Positions 1-10,376 of a stretch of DNA of 64,000 nucleotides are shown here, in pieces. The translations under genes and the position numbers were made by a program. Positions within the stretch are counted from its first letter, which is position 1; every line of letters begins with the position of its first letter. The DNA comes from Magnaporthiopsis rhizophila (Eukaryota; Ascomycota; Sordariomycetes; Magnaporthales; Magnaporthaceae), in assembly GCA_003049465.1 (NCBI GenBank), contig PYSS01000059.1, positions 170,601 through 234,600 of the forward strand. The letters are read 5' to 3'. Below the pieces are notes generated by a model. That model ran no database searches and was not told where the DNA came from. It saw nothing but the letters and a program-made list of their open reading frames with translations.

Positions 1-1489
1 CCTGCTCAGGCGTCGGATTGGGGTTGTTGATCATGCTCTTTGTGTACTGCAAGATGCGGCTGCGCAGGAGGTGCACGCGGATTTGCAGGGCCAGAAACCC
101 AATGTTCTCCGACACGGGCGGCGGCGGCATGCCGCCTGGACCGGCAAGGGGCTGCTCCAGCGGCTCCGTGACCTCGGCCAGGTCAAAGTCGAAGTTGCGC
201 TCGTTGCAGGGCAGCTGGATGCGGATACTCGATGGCCGCTGCTCCCAGAGACCAAAGTCGGAGTGGCCGGCAGCCATGGAGGTGTCGATCATGTAGACCG
301 ACCACATCAGGCGGCGGCGTGACTCCTGGGCCAGGAAGCAGAGGCGCGGGTTCTCGTGGTTGAGGCGTAGGGCCACGGCGAAGCGCGAGGCTATGGCGTG
401 CAGCATAAAGGCCGAGGGGAAGCGGCGGTTGAGGATGCGGTGGCGGATGATGAGCACGAGCGTCTGCAGCTTGAGGGTCGACGGCTTGTCAAGCTCGCGC
501 AGGACCGAGGCCTCGGCCTCGTCGACGCACTTGGCGCCATACTCGCGCGTGCCAGGGCCCAGGTCCGTCAGCAGCGACGTGATGCCCACCAGGGCCAGCA
601 GCAGGCCGCGGTCGATCAGGCCAGCGTGGTAGCGCTGCATGAGTGAGGCGCGGTGCAGGAACGAGAAGACGGCGACGTGGTGCACGTGGCGGAAGAAGTT
701 CTCAAACGCCCGAGGGGCCATGGACTCGAGCACCTCTTCGGCCACGGCGCTGGCGTGCTCGTGGCCGCTGCCAAAGTTGCTCGGGCTGGTGATGCTGTTG
801 CCGTCGGCGTGGTCCGAGGGCGGCGTGTGGCTGCGGTCCGACATTCGATCATCTGCGCCCGTGTGGCTGCTATTATGCTGGTGGTTGTCATGGTGGCTGT
901 TGCTGTTCCTGTTCCTGCTGCCCGACGCCTGAGGCGTGGTGGCGCCGGGAGGAGTAGGCGACGCGGTGCCGCTCGCCCCGTGGCCCGGAATGGCCGAGTC
1001 GGCAGCGCTGCCTGGGGGCCGTGAGCGCTTGCCAGGCTGATAGACGCACTCGATGCCCCTGGCCTTGCAGCGCTCGCACTTGGGCAGCGAGCCGCTGCAG
1101 CGGGCCTTGCGCGAGTGGCAGTTGGCGCAGGCCAGGCGCACGCGGCGACGTGGCAGGGCCAGGGCCAGGGCGGACATGACCGACTCCCCGTCGGGCCCGG
1201 CCAGGCCGGCAGACGATCCAAGGGCGGCTGACCCACGGGCGGTCAGGGCATCGTGGTAGGTGCAGCCAAAGCCCAGGCGCTCGCAGTTGGTGCAGACGTC
1301 GCGGCGGCCGTCGCAGCGAACCTTGCGTGCCCGACAGGTCAAGCACGTGTTGGAGGTGCGCTTGGGGGGCCTAGCCGTCACCGTCGCCGCTGCTGACGAC
1401 GGCGATGCCGCTGGGCCTGGCCCAGATGCAGGCCCCGGCCCCCCTGCGACGGCTACAGGCGACGTCGGTTCCGGCGACGGCGCGCTCAT
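1..1489 (-). CDS. Fungal transcription factor with two tandem Zn2Cys6 clusters (3' end outside window)
   Basis: A nuclear DNA-binding regulator. Translating the minus strand from the ATG at 1489 gives an open frame to the window edge (about 496 residues, C-terminus missing). A first Zn2Cys6 cluster has C49, C52, C59, C66, C69 and C76 (CX2CX6CX6CX2CX6C). A second complete cluster with the same spacing has C121, C124, C131, C138, C141 and C148. The clusters are separated by a 44-residue Ala/Leu-rich linker. Residues 40-48 and 114-118 are basic. A His/Asn/Ser-rich stretch follows, then a fungal-specific transcription factor domain (PF04082 type) that includes a RRRMWSVYMIDTSMAAG segment. The start was chosen because it is the first ATG in frame, 48 residues before the first zinc ligand. 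Most family members carry one cluster, so the doubling is unusual. Target genes cannot be inferred. Introns in the unseen 3' part are possible. Confidence 0.85.
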   Translation of the reverse strand, partial: MSAPSPEPTSPVAVAGGPGPASGPGPAASPSSAAATVTARPPKRTSNTCLTCRARKVRCDGRRDVCTNCERLGFGCTYHDALTARGSAALGSSAGLAGPDGESVMSALALALPRRRVRLACANCHSRKARCSGSLPKCERCKARGIECVYQPGKRSRPPGSAADSAIPGHGASGTASPTPPGATTPQASGSRNRNSNSHHDNHQHNSSHTGADDRMSDRSHTPPSDHADGNSITSPSNFGSGHEHASAVAEEVLESMAPRAFENFFRHVHHVAVFSFLHRASLMQRYHAGLIDRGLLLALVGITSLLTDLGPGTREYGAKCVDEAEASVLRELDKPSTLKLQTLVLIIRHRILNRRFPSAFMLHAIASRFAVALRLNHENPRLCFLAQESRRRLMWSVYMIDTSMAAGHSDFGLWEQRPSSIRIQLPCNERNFDFDLAEVTEPLEQPLAGPGGMPPPPVSENIGFLALQIRVHLLRSRILQYTKSMINNPNPTPEQ

Positions 1490-2230
1490 GTGGCGCGGCT
1501 CGAGGTCGACGACGGCGCGAACTGCAGATGAGACGGGTGGGGGGTCGGTTGGGTCGACGGTGGCTGTGTGGTACGCGCTAAGCGTTGATGACGGCAGTGG
1601 CACAACGGCTGACAGGGGTCCTGGGAAAAGAAGCAATTGGTCGAGTGTTGGTGATTGGTGGTGGTGGTGGTGGCGGCGGCTGACACGGCCACGGCCAGCA
1701 CACAAAGAATCTGCAAGGGCTATTATTATGAGGGTGGCGGTGGTGTGGTGACAGGGATGCGAGCTGGCGACAGCTCCTCCTCCTCCTCCTCCTTCTCCTC
1801 CTCGACCGGGACCAGCCCCTTCTGGGTGACAGGCGAATGAAACGCGTTCGTGCTCGTCGTCGTCGGTCGGGGCGCGGTGCGGCACTGGATGGGAGCTGCT
1901 TCGGCGATCATTGTATGACGTCGCGGCCCTCTGTCTGGCCGTCGTGGTCGGCGCGTGGGGTTGGTGCCATTGAGGGAGGAGGTGCGACAACGGATCCGTG
2001 TCAGGGTTTCTTGGTTTTTCTTTATCCTTATCATGCATACTCGGAACATCACAAGGCTGAAAGAAGCGGGGCCCTGATTCGACGAGTGGGGCTGCACCTG
2101 CCGATTTTGTGCTGTCACTGCTGTCGGTAAACACCGATAGCCGAGGTAGTGCGTGATAAGTAAGCTGGTTTAGCTGCCGATACCCGGCCCTTTTAGGTAA
2201 TTACAGTCTAAGTCTACCAAGGCTATGGCT
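1490..2230. promoter_or_regulatory. Upstream region of the double Zn2Cys6 gene, with triplet-rich tracts
   Basis: No credible coding frame. The region holds a GGT/GGC run near 1657-1680 and a TCC-rich run near 1774-1805 just upstream of the regulator, then AT-richer DNA down to the stop of the next minus-strand gene. It is inferred to contain the promoter and 5' leader of the regulator and the 3' end of the 2231-4093 gene. Confidence 0.4.
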
Positions 2231-4093
2231 TTACTCCCAGCTGCCAGGCACCTTCTGCTCCTTTGGGCCGGCTGCCATCACCGGTCGTGGCGGCAATCCT
2301 TGACTCTTGAGCTGCCTCGCCGCCTGGCCAAACACCTCGTGCCCTCGCGGTCTCGCAGATATGGACCCAGCCGACGCGCTGCTCCTGACGCTGGGAACTG
2401 CCGTCCGTGGCCGTGGCGGCTGTCCAGAAGACGGATAGCCACGGGGCTGGTGCTGCGCATTGTGCAGCGGCGGCCTAGGTCGGTGGTACGACTTCTGCCT
2501 CGATGGCCAACCGCCATACCTTGGATCCCAGCCCAGCCCGCTTGGGTTGGCTGACTGGATCGCCGACTGCGCCTGCCGTGTTTGCGCCGCGTGCATGCTG
2601 CTGCTGCCGCCCGTCCTCGATACCATCGTCCTGGGACCCCGGATGCTGCTGGCCCCGCTACTGCTGCTGCTGCTGCTGCTGCTCCCCGTCGCCCCCCGCC
2701 GCGCCACGGACGGGCCCGAGAACATTGTGGTGGTGCTCATGGCCGGCGTGCTGCCCTGCGATTCGATCCCTGCGTCCACCTTGAGCTGGCTCCATTGTGA
2801 TTTCCATCCTGCGGCTGATGCATTGTCGCCAGGGACCAGCAGTCGCGGCTTTGGTGACGGTGTCGCCGGTCCTAGGTTTCCCGCCGCGTTGTCCCTGCCG
2901 CCCTCTTCGTTCTTGATGTCGTCGTCCCCTCGTAGCCGGGGTGTGTATGTCGGCCTTGGTTGCTGTGGCAGGGACCTGTCCGTGTTTGTCTCGGCCGACT
3001 TGGTCGAGGCAGCCTTAGTCGCCGTCGGCATGGATCGCGGCCCCATTGGTGTCGACGACGCTGTCCTTGTCCGCACACTGCTGGCAGTGGTGCTGGCGCT
3101 CTTGCCCCGGGCGTGCTGCTGCTGCCGCTGTCTATTACTCGGAGAGTTCGCAGCCCTGATCTCGTGCCCGACCATATCAAGCGGTGTCAGGCCCTCGGCG
3201 TACTCGTGCTCGCACTTCTCATCCAACGTCTCGAGCGACCCGGCCCACGATCTCTTGGCCCGGTGTGACGACGGTGGTTTGTCGTCCACGTCCAGTCCCA
3301 GCGAGCTGATGCGGCACGTCACATGCTCGGGTTGGGGAAGGTCGCAGGGGCGGGAGATACGCGGGAGCGTGAAGGGCCGCTCTGAGGACTCGATCACGTA
3401 CACGATGATGAGGATTGCGATGCTGCGGCGGTTGTATATAGCGTCAGTTTGACGCTTATAAAATAGGGAGAAAAGGAGGAACAGAGAAACTTACAGGCCA
3501 AACGCACAAACGACCAAGTCCACGTGCCCCGGCCGGATGCGCGCCGTGTCGGCCTTGTTAAGCTTGTTGAACGACGCCGGCACGGACACGATGGACACGA
3601 GCCAGAAAACGAGGGCGATGCGGGCCACAATGATGGCCCATGACTGCAGCGGGTGCTGCAGCGCCCGCGTCTTGTCGAGCGGCAGGTTTCGCCGGGCCGC
3701 CACGAGGTGCATGATGATATAAAAAAGGGACAGTATGCACTGTGGCGGAGGTTAGGGATTGTGTGTTAGCATGCCGCCCCTGGGTATAAGAGGAATAGAG
3801 GAGGCCAGGAGACGCACGGCGAAAAACATAAACGACTGTGCCAGACACATCTCGGGCACGCCGACCGCCCCGCTCAGCACGATGCACGACATGATGCACC
3901 CGATGACGGCGAACAGTAGCAGCGCCAGCAGCGCCGTCACCATCAGCCGCGCCACCCACGGCCGCTCCAGTAACGCCGCCCGCCCGCCGGCGCCGTGCTC
4001 GACGTCTCCTCCTCGCATTGCGCCGCCCCGCGCCGTGTGTTTGGGTGTTCTGTTGTCGCCCGTATAGCTCCCGATGTATGGGGCAAGTCCCAT
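2231..4093 (-). CDS. Four-span membrane protein with long disordered cytoplasmic tail
   Basis: Hypothetical integral membrane protein of 570 residues built from three exons: 4093-3818, 3739-3495 and 3422-2231. Donors are GTGCGT and GTAAGT and acceptors are CAG; all phases join. Four hydrophobic segments can be seen: residues about 48-75 (VTALLALLLFAVIGCIMSC), 83-107, 122-145 and 160-180. They are packed in the first third and followed by about 390 residues rich in Ser, Pro, Gln and Arg, including a nine-Ser run. The compact four-helix N-terminus resembles fungal MARVEL-like or tetraspan proteins in layout only, and I do not recognise a named family. The first exon has a basic, Gly-rich leader and no signal peptide. 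It lies between two other minus-strand genes with long spacers, so it is probably transcribed on its own. Confidence 0.75.
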
Positions 4094-5009
4094 CGTTTAC
4101 GTGTGACTCGGTGGGCGGGTTCGTCCTGATATGATGTCGAGTTGTTCGCCGTGCTTGGGAGGACGGCAAGAGAAGAGAACGCCGGATGAACCGAAATCGC
4201 GATAGAGCCTGCCGATGGCGATGGTGATGCAGGTACGCTACGCAACGGACAGGAGAACAAAACCAGAACCAAAGCGCAAGACCCTCGAGACGAAAACCAC
4301 AAGATCAAGAGGGACAGTCGTCTAAAAAAAATTAAAAAAAAAAAAAAAAAGTCCATCCAGCCCCAAGCACGATAACCCGACATCAAATTCCACCTCTGCT
4401 TCACCAGCCATCCCGTTCATGACCCGTCACCGTCACCGTTTAAGGGCGGGAGCATTCTTCACTATCGTCCCACCAGAAAATGGTACGCGTCACTCAAGAG
4501 TTGTGTGTGAGAGCCAGCTGGGGACCCGAGCCGCCGCGGACAAAGACATTCCGGGCATTCCAGCGATGGGCGGGCCGCGCTGGTGGTGGGCGTGGCTGGG
4601 CCACGTCCTGGAATGCAAGGCCAGCTGAGACATGGCGAGCTACCGCCAGCTGTGCTGTTCAGACGCTCCCGTACTTGTCGTGATCTGAGGGATAGGCCGT
4701 CACGGGGATAGTGTTTGCCCACACCTAGTAGAACGAGGAAGAACTTGATATTCAATAGCTGAAGGCAGGGAGCCATCCTCAAAGTAAAACACCAAAATGG
4801 CCAGAGAGCCTAAATTCCGCCCTCAATCGATTCCCTCTTCCACATATTTCCCCCAACCAGGGAGTCCATCCAAACATCTCCAGAGGGCAGAATAGAATTA
4901 AACAAAAAACAAAAAAATGCGTAACAGCTAGCATCGTAAATCGATCATCCTCCTTTTTAGTTTCGAAGAACACAACCAATCTGGCCATCTCGCCTTCGTT
5001 CCTCACAGC
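4094..5009. other. Intergenic spacer
   Basis: No convincing gene. It contains an A-rich run near 4326-4350. It covers the upstream region of the membrane-protein gene and the 3' flank of the decarboxylase gene. Confidence 0.4.
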
Positions 5010-6933
5010 TCAGTCATCCTCGCCAACCCGGGCGACACCGTCACCGACCCAGCCGTCGCGCTCGTAGTAGCGGAAGATGAGGTCGTAGTCGTCAAAGTCG
5101 TGCACGATGCGGTCCATGCGGCGGTAGCCAGGGACGCAGTCGACGCGGCGCTTGAACGTCGGGAGCCCGTGCTCGTCGAGCGAGCCGGTCGAGGGCGAGG
5201 ACCTGCCCGACGACGCCGCGCGCGCCGCGCGCCGGCCCTTGCCCTCGAACAGCGTGATGCTGAAGCGCCCGGGCCGGAAGATGCGCACGACCTGGTCGAT
5301 GATGTCGGCCACGTCGCGCCCGTTCTGCCCGTGCGGCACGTTGGTCTCGAAAGACGCGTACGAGCAGTTGGGCTCGGGTGTCACGTGCACCGTGAAGTAG
5401 TGGCCAGCGCCGCCACCCTCGCCGTCGGGAGCCTGGGGCGACGGGATGACGCCGTTGGCCGAGAAGCCGCAGGGCGCAAACATGTAGGCGTCAATGCGCG
5501 CGTCGGGGTACTTGGACTTGGGGTACACGTCCGACAGCCCGCAGGCGTCCGACACCACCGTGCCGAGCGCGTGGCCCTCGGTGGTCAGCGCCTCGACCAC
5601 CTTGGCTTCGTCGCCCGCCGGCCACTTGCCTGCGGCGTGAAGCGCCGCAGCCGCATCTCCGGCGGCGCCCACATCCTCAACGTCGAACATGGATTCACCC
5701 GACAGCTCGCCCAGGCTGTCGTGGGCGCTCTGGCGAGCCTCCTGAGCACGCAGGGGCATCTGCTCACACGCGACCGCACTCGCGTGGGAGAGGTAGAACT
5801 GCTTGGCGCGCTCAGGGTCCAGGTCCGTCATGAGGATCTCGAGCGTCTCGTCCTCCTCCTCGGCGCCGGGGACCGCGCTGATGAGGCCGGTGGAGATGCG
5901 CATCCTGGCGCCGCCGCCGCCGCGGATGGGGCTGGAGTTGGCGTCGGAAGCAACCCCGTCCGCCCTCTCGTTCTGAGGGGTCTCCAGCGGCGTCCGCGGC
6001 GGGGTGTGCGGCGGGGTCAGGGCGGCCCTGTTGGGCGAGGTCATGTACAGGTACCAGTGGTCCCCGTTCATCTTGCCGACCATGTAGGCGCTGCCGCCCT
6101 CGAATAGGTCGTCGAGGTACTTGACCTCCTGCTTCCAGCTGCGGTGAGGGCCCTGCTGGCGGTCCGGGAAGAGGAAGTTCTTGCGGCTGTAAAACACTCG
6201 GTGCGGGGTGGCGGCGGCCTTGACGTCCTCGAGCGAGGCGGCATTGTGCACGGGGAAGCCGCCGTCCACGGCAGCGATGCGCAGCAGGCGGTACAGGCCG
6301 AGAAGGAGCGTGGTGGTGCCGCACGTCTTGAGGATGATCTTGTGGGGGAAGACGAACATGCTCGACTCGGAGAGCAGGTAGGCGTCCACCGTGTCCGACT
6401 CGACGACCGACAGGATTTTGCAGTTGACCATATCGAGCATCTCGACCCAGTTGGCCGACGGCACCGCCTTCAGGCCATTGGGCCTGGCGCCGGGCGGCAG
6501 CGACGAGGGGCTCGGCGCGAACCACACCTCGAGGAGCTTCTCGGGACCTGGCAGCAGCAAAAAGAGTTGGCGTCAGCTTGGATATTTTTTTTTACCGACC
6601 ATTTATTGCCGCGGTGACATGACGTAATGCCATGTCCAGGGGTGTGCGCAAAGGAGTGGGGCGGTTTTTTTTTTTTTTTTTTTTTTCCCTTTTTCTTTTT
6701 TGTCCGTCTTGTTGCTTACCCTCAAATGCATTGGTAGAATCTAGGTCCTGGGCGACATCGTGATTGATGGTCAGATNCTTTCTATTTTCCCTTTTTCTTT
6801 TTTGTCCGTCTTGTTGCTTACCCTCAAATGCATTGGTAGAATCTAGGTCCTGGGCGACATCGTGATTGATGGTCAGATGCGGCGTGGTCGGCGCTGACAG
6901 GGCGTAGCTGTTGGGGATCTCGAGAGTGACCAT
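5010..6933 (-). CDS. SPE2: S-adenosylmethionine decarboxylase proenzyme (AdoMetDC)
   Basis: Pyruvoyl enzyme that makes decarboxylated AdoMet, the aminopropyl donor for spermidine and spermine; cytosolic. Two exons, 6933-6822 and 6547-5010, join as codon G38 and give 549 residues. The intron splits the conserved FEGPEKLLEVWF segment, so the two acidic residues equivalent to human Glu8 and Glu11 (E37, E40) come from different exons. The self-cleavage site is SESS, with E98-S99 the expected scissile bond and S99 the future pyruvoyl group. C113 in KTCGTT matches the catalytic Cys. C-terminal CGFSANG and HYFTVHVTPEPNCSYASFETN-type segments carry the processing Ser/His region. A Pro/Ser-rich insert of about 100 residues (roughly 210-310) makes it longer than animal enzymes. 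The first exon lies in a region duplicated around single N bases (6777, 6983), so the local gene structure is partly an assembly artefact. The ATG at 7039 is the duplicate start. Confidence 0.93.
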
Positions 6934-7088
6934 CTCTGGCTTGGGCGGCTTTCGCGGCTGGACGAGGAGGCGGGATCTGGCGNTGCGGCGTGGTCGGCGC
7001 TGACAGGGCGTAGCTGTTGGGGATCTCGAGAGTGACCATCTCTGGCTTGGGCGGCTTTCGCGGCTGGACGAGGAGGCGGGATCTGGCG
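6683..7088. repeat. Two direct duplications joined at single N bases (probable unmerged contig overlaps)
   Basis: Bases 6683-6776 recur at 6785-6878 (94 bp) with an N at 6777 between the copies. Bases 6878-6982 recur at 6984-7088 (105 bp) with only the N at 6983 between. Together they duplicate the SPE2 first exon, its start codon and its splice donor. The copies look identical by eye, and each joint is one undetermined base, as expected when overlapping contig ends were placed side by side instead of merged. Confidence 0.85.
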
Positions 7089-8585
7089 GTGTCGCTGACG
7101 TGATTCCGGTGGTCCGGGAGAAGAGGATCAAGTCTTCCGCGGGACACTAGCTGCTCCTCAAACGAACCTTGCGGTGTCCGTTTGAGAGAGTAGGCCCACA
7201 GGAACGGGGTCGGGAGGTGCGGGTTGCTGGTTCTCTATCGAGGCAGGTTGGGTCTAACGTCTCGCCGAAGGGGACGTTAGGGGGGTCGGGCGGGGACGGG
7301 GAGAAGGAAGATCTTTGACGAGGGAATGGTGACTGTGTTTTGGGGACTCGACCGAGGTCGGAGGTTGGGCTGTGTGGTCTCGTGTCCGACGAGGGGCACG
7401 GAGAGATGCTAACGCGGCTGGCTGGCGGGAGAGGGTGTCATTCGGGGATGGATGCGAGACGGACGGTTCGGCTCCAAGGTCGAGGGACTTCTACAGCTGA
7501 TATATCGTCAGAACTTTGGGCGAGGTTCGTTCGAGTCACTGCCGGCCGAAGACGACGACACAGGCAGCGAGGCAGAGTAAGAGGGACAGCACGCGGCAGA
7601 AAGGCGGCAGGGGAGAGATGGAGCAAGGGGGATGCCTGGGACGGCAGGGTTCGAGAAGCCGGGTCTTGTTCGAGTCGAAAACACCAGCCGTGCGCAAGAC
7701 CCTGAGAGAAGAAAGAGGCAGCATAACGGCACGTACCTTGCAGCGTCCGCCGTCTGGAAGCTATCCGTGCGGAAAATCTCGCGTGGGCACCTCCAGCGTC
7801 GATCCTTGGGAGCTGACTAGACGGCGCAAAAGATTGCCCGGTTTGTGTTATTTTTGAATGACAAGAAGAGACGGTTCCTCGAAGCACGAATCGCCAACGA
7901 GGAGAGGAAAAGCAGGTACCTAAGTAATTGCTGGGGGCGAGAACGAGATCAGGTCAGAGAGCTGGAGCGACGAGAGGAAAAGCTCGGGTCGGTGAGAGAT
8001 TTTGCGGATGATGGTTGGGTTGCGTCGCACCCAGTTTTATTTTTATTTTTATTTTTTTTTTACCTTTTCGTAACAAATTGATTTCCAGGTTTGCTTGTTG
8101 CTACGTACCCCTGACTGGCGGGCGGACCGATTCAGGGCTGAAAATTCTGGTGGACCTGCTGCAGCACCTGCGCTAAACCTTGGCGGGTGATCGGCGCAGC
8201 GGTTGGCCATCTCGATCCCGCCAAAACCTAAGCGAGGGCAAAAAAACGTCGTCGCCCCTCCCCCGTGATGGACCACGTGCAAAACATTGGACGGGCAGAA
8301 CGCTCAATCCCATCGAACGCGATCTGACAGCACCCTAGGCCTTGGCGCCGGTGTCCGCGGGGAGCCTCCTTTCAATGTGCTCGCGTGCCATTTGCCTGAC
8401 ATGGAACACAAGCAGCCGCCAGTCATTCATGGGTTCGTGTCGTCTGCCCATTGTCATGACAAAGGACCGTGGCCCGTTGGGCGTCGCGGAGGAAAATCAC
8501 CTGCGGTTTGTTTCAGTGTACGTAGCAAGCGCCCGGGCGTTGGGTGCAGATAATAACGCATTATATCCCCCCCCCCCCCCCCCCC

Positions 8586-8630
<45 letters not shown>

Positions 8631-8761
8631 ACGGCACCCAATGCAAGATTACCTGGGGGCTGCGCCCAACCTGGAACCGGGGGAGCAGACCCAAGAGTCG
8701 AGTCAGTCCATGGGGACCCTATCTTGCCACGTACGCTGCCGGCACCCGCCCGGCTAGACCG
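7089..8761. promoter_or_regulatory. Long SPE2 upstream/leader region and CFD1 3' flank
   Basis: No supported gene. Purine-rich sequence runs from 7150 to 8000, then T-rich runs near 8036-8063. Frames present are short and overlap in all directions. The region is inferred to hold the SPE2 promoter and 5' leader and the 3' UTR of CFD1. AdoMetDC leaders in other eukaryotes can carry regulatory upstream ORFs, but I cannot single one out here. Confidence 0.4.
8567..8629. repeat. C20-A43 homopolymer junction
   Basis: Twenty C residues (8567-8586) are followed directly by forty-three A residues (8587-8629). It lies about 130 bp beyond the CFD1 stop. On the CFD1 coding strand it reads T43-G20. Confidence 0.95.
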
Positions 8762-9793
8762 CTATCCGCCCGCCCGGATCGCAGCAACCACATCCGCCGT
8801 AATACGCTTGAACGTGGGTGCGAGGGAGCAGTCTGGGTACTTTTCCACGAGGGTCTCATGCTCCTTGGCATCGGCTGAAGTGGCCCCGGCATCGATCGCC
8901 CCTAGTGTCGCGGCCCGGGCGGCTGTTCCCGGCGTCCCATCCTGACTGCCACCGCTGCTGCCACTAGGGCCAGTCGGCGCCTCGTATCTAGGCCGTCGTC
9001 CCGACTCGATCAGCTCGACAAATACCGGGTCGATGGGTACCCTGCCAAGAAACGGGACGCCAAAGTCGGTGGCCATGACCTCACCGCCGCCCGACATGAA
9101 GATGTTGGTGCGCTCGCCGCAGCACGGGCACACAAACCCGCTCATGTTCTCGACCACGCCGAGCACGGGGATGGCCGTCTTGCGGCAAAAGTTGAGCTCC
9201 TTGCGCACGTCGGCCGTGGCCACGGCCTGCGGCGTCGTCACCACCACGGCGCCCGCCAGCTGGCCGGGCGCCGTCTTCTGCTGCAGCGTCTCGGCCAGCG
9301 AGATGTGCTCGTCGCTGGTGCCGGGCGGCGTGTCGACCAGGAGGAAGTCGGTGTCGCCCCAGAGCACGTCCGACAGGAACTGGCGCACCATGGCCGTCTT
9401 CTTGGGGCCGCGCCAGACCACGGCGTCGCCGCGGTTCTGCAAAAGGAAGCCCAGGCTCATGACGCGCAACGCACCCACTCCCCTTGCCGCGTCGGCCTCG
9501 TGCACCGTGATGGGCAGCCAGCCGCCGGGGGCCTGGGTCACCTTGGCCTGCTCGACCGAGAACATGCGCGGGATGTTGGGGCCCGTCAGGTCGACGTCGA
9601 GGACACCGACGGAAAAGCCGGCGAGCGAGAGCGAGAGGGCCAGCTGGGTGGTGACCGAGGACTTGCCCACCCCTCCTTTGCCCGAGAGGATCTGCCGAGA
9701 GGGAGCGACGGTTCAACAAGAGCACAGGAATCGGGTGAACAAGGGAGCAAGCAGGCTCACCAGCACAATGTGCTTGACCCTAGATAGCGACAT
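8762..9793 (-). CDS. CFD1: Cytosolic Fe-S cluster assembly P-loop ATPase Cfd1 (NUBP2 type)
   Basis: Scaffold ATPase of the cytosolic iron-sulfur assembly pathway; it works with Nbp35. Two exons, 9793-9761 and 9691-8762, join in phase 0 (donor GTGAGC, acceptor CAG) and give 320 residues. The join creates the deviant Walker A ILSGKGGVGKSS at residues 12-23. Also visible are the DVDLTGPNIPR switch, LVDTPPGTSDEH (Walker B region), and the cluster-binding CPCC motif with C199 and C202. A Gly/Ser-rich low-complexity insert near residues 255-290 separates the core from the C-terminus. The start MSLSRVKHIVL matches the usual family start. An in-frame upstream ATG at 10009 would add 72 residues rich in Arg and Pro, which I regard as leader sequence rather than protein. 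Confidence 0.93.
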
Positions 9794-10376
9794 GGCTGCG
9801 GCCCTTATTGTGATGCCCCGCACTTCGCCGCGGGGGAGACGAATGGCTGGTGTCGTTGTCGTGGAGAAAGGTGTCACGGTCTCAGGCCTAGGAGCATTGA
9901 TGTTGACGGCTTCCGCAGATGGTGGTGGGAAGAAGTCATGGTGCAGGAGCGACAATTCGGGCTGGACTTTTTGCGGTTTTACGAGGCGTCTGCTGGTTCT
10001 TTTGGCCATGAATTTCTAAGCTGTCGCAACCAGCCCATCCAAGCCGATGACGGAGTTGCCCCAGCCAAGCCTCGATGAAAGCGGGGACCTCTGAAATGCG
10101 CTACCAAAACACGTACAGCCCAATTCCGCGTCGCCAATCGCTGCGCGTCCCACTTGATTACCTTCGCGCGTACTACCTAGTAAATTGAAATCCGACTCCA
10201 CCCGAGCTCAACCTCGATAGCTTCAGCCCCATCTCTTGGATTGGACTCGAGCCTTTCCCACCTAAACCACCTGCATCTGCCTGCGCTACCTACACATCTC
10301 TCCATCGCCAGTCCATTGCTCACCTTCTCTGCCCTCCCGCGTCTTCGTGGTCTTATCCTCCACGCGTCCACTCGCG
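9794..10376. promoter_or_regulatory. Divergent promoter region between CFD1 and the DUF3716 gene
   Basis: 583 bp between two divergently oriented starts. CT-rich stretches lie just before the + strand ATG at 10377. An open minus-strand frame (10009-9794) continues into CFD1. Confidence 0.45.

Noticed and set aside
7039..7131. A second AdoMetDC-like start at 7039
   Set aside because: It is the duplicated copy of the 6933 start created at the N joint, and it is cut by the N after 35 codons or fewer.
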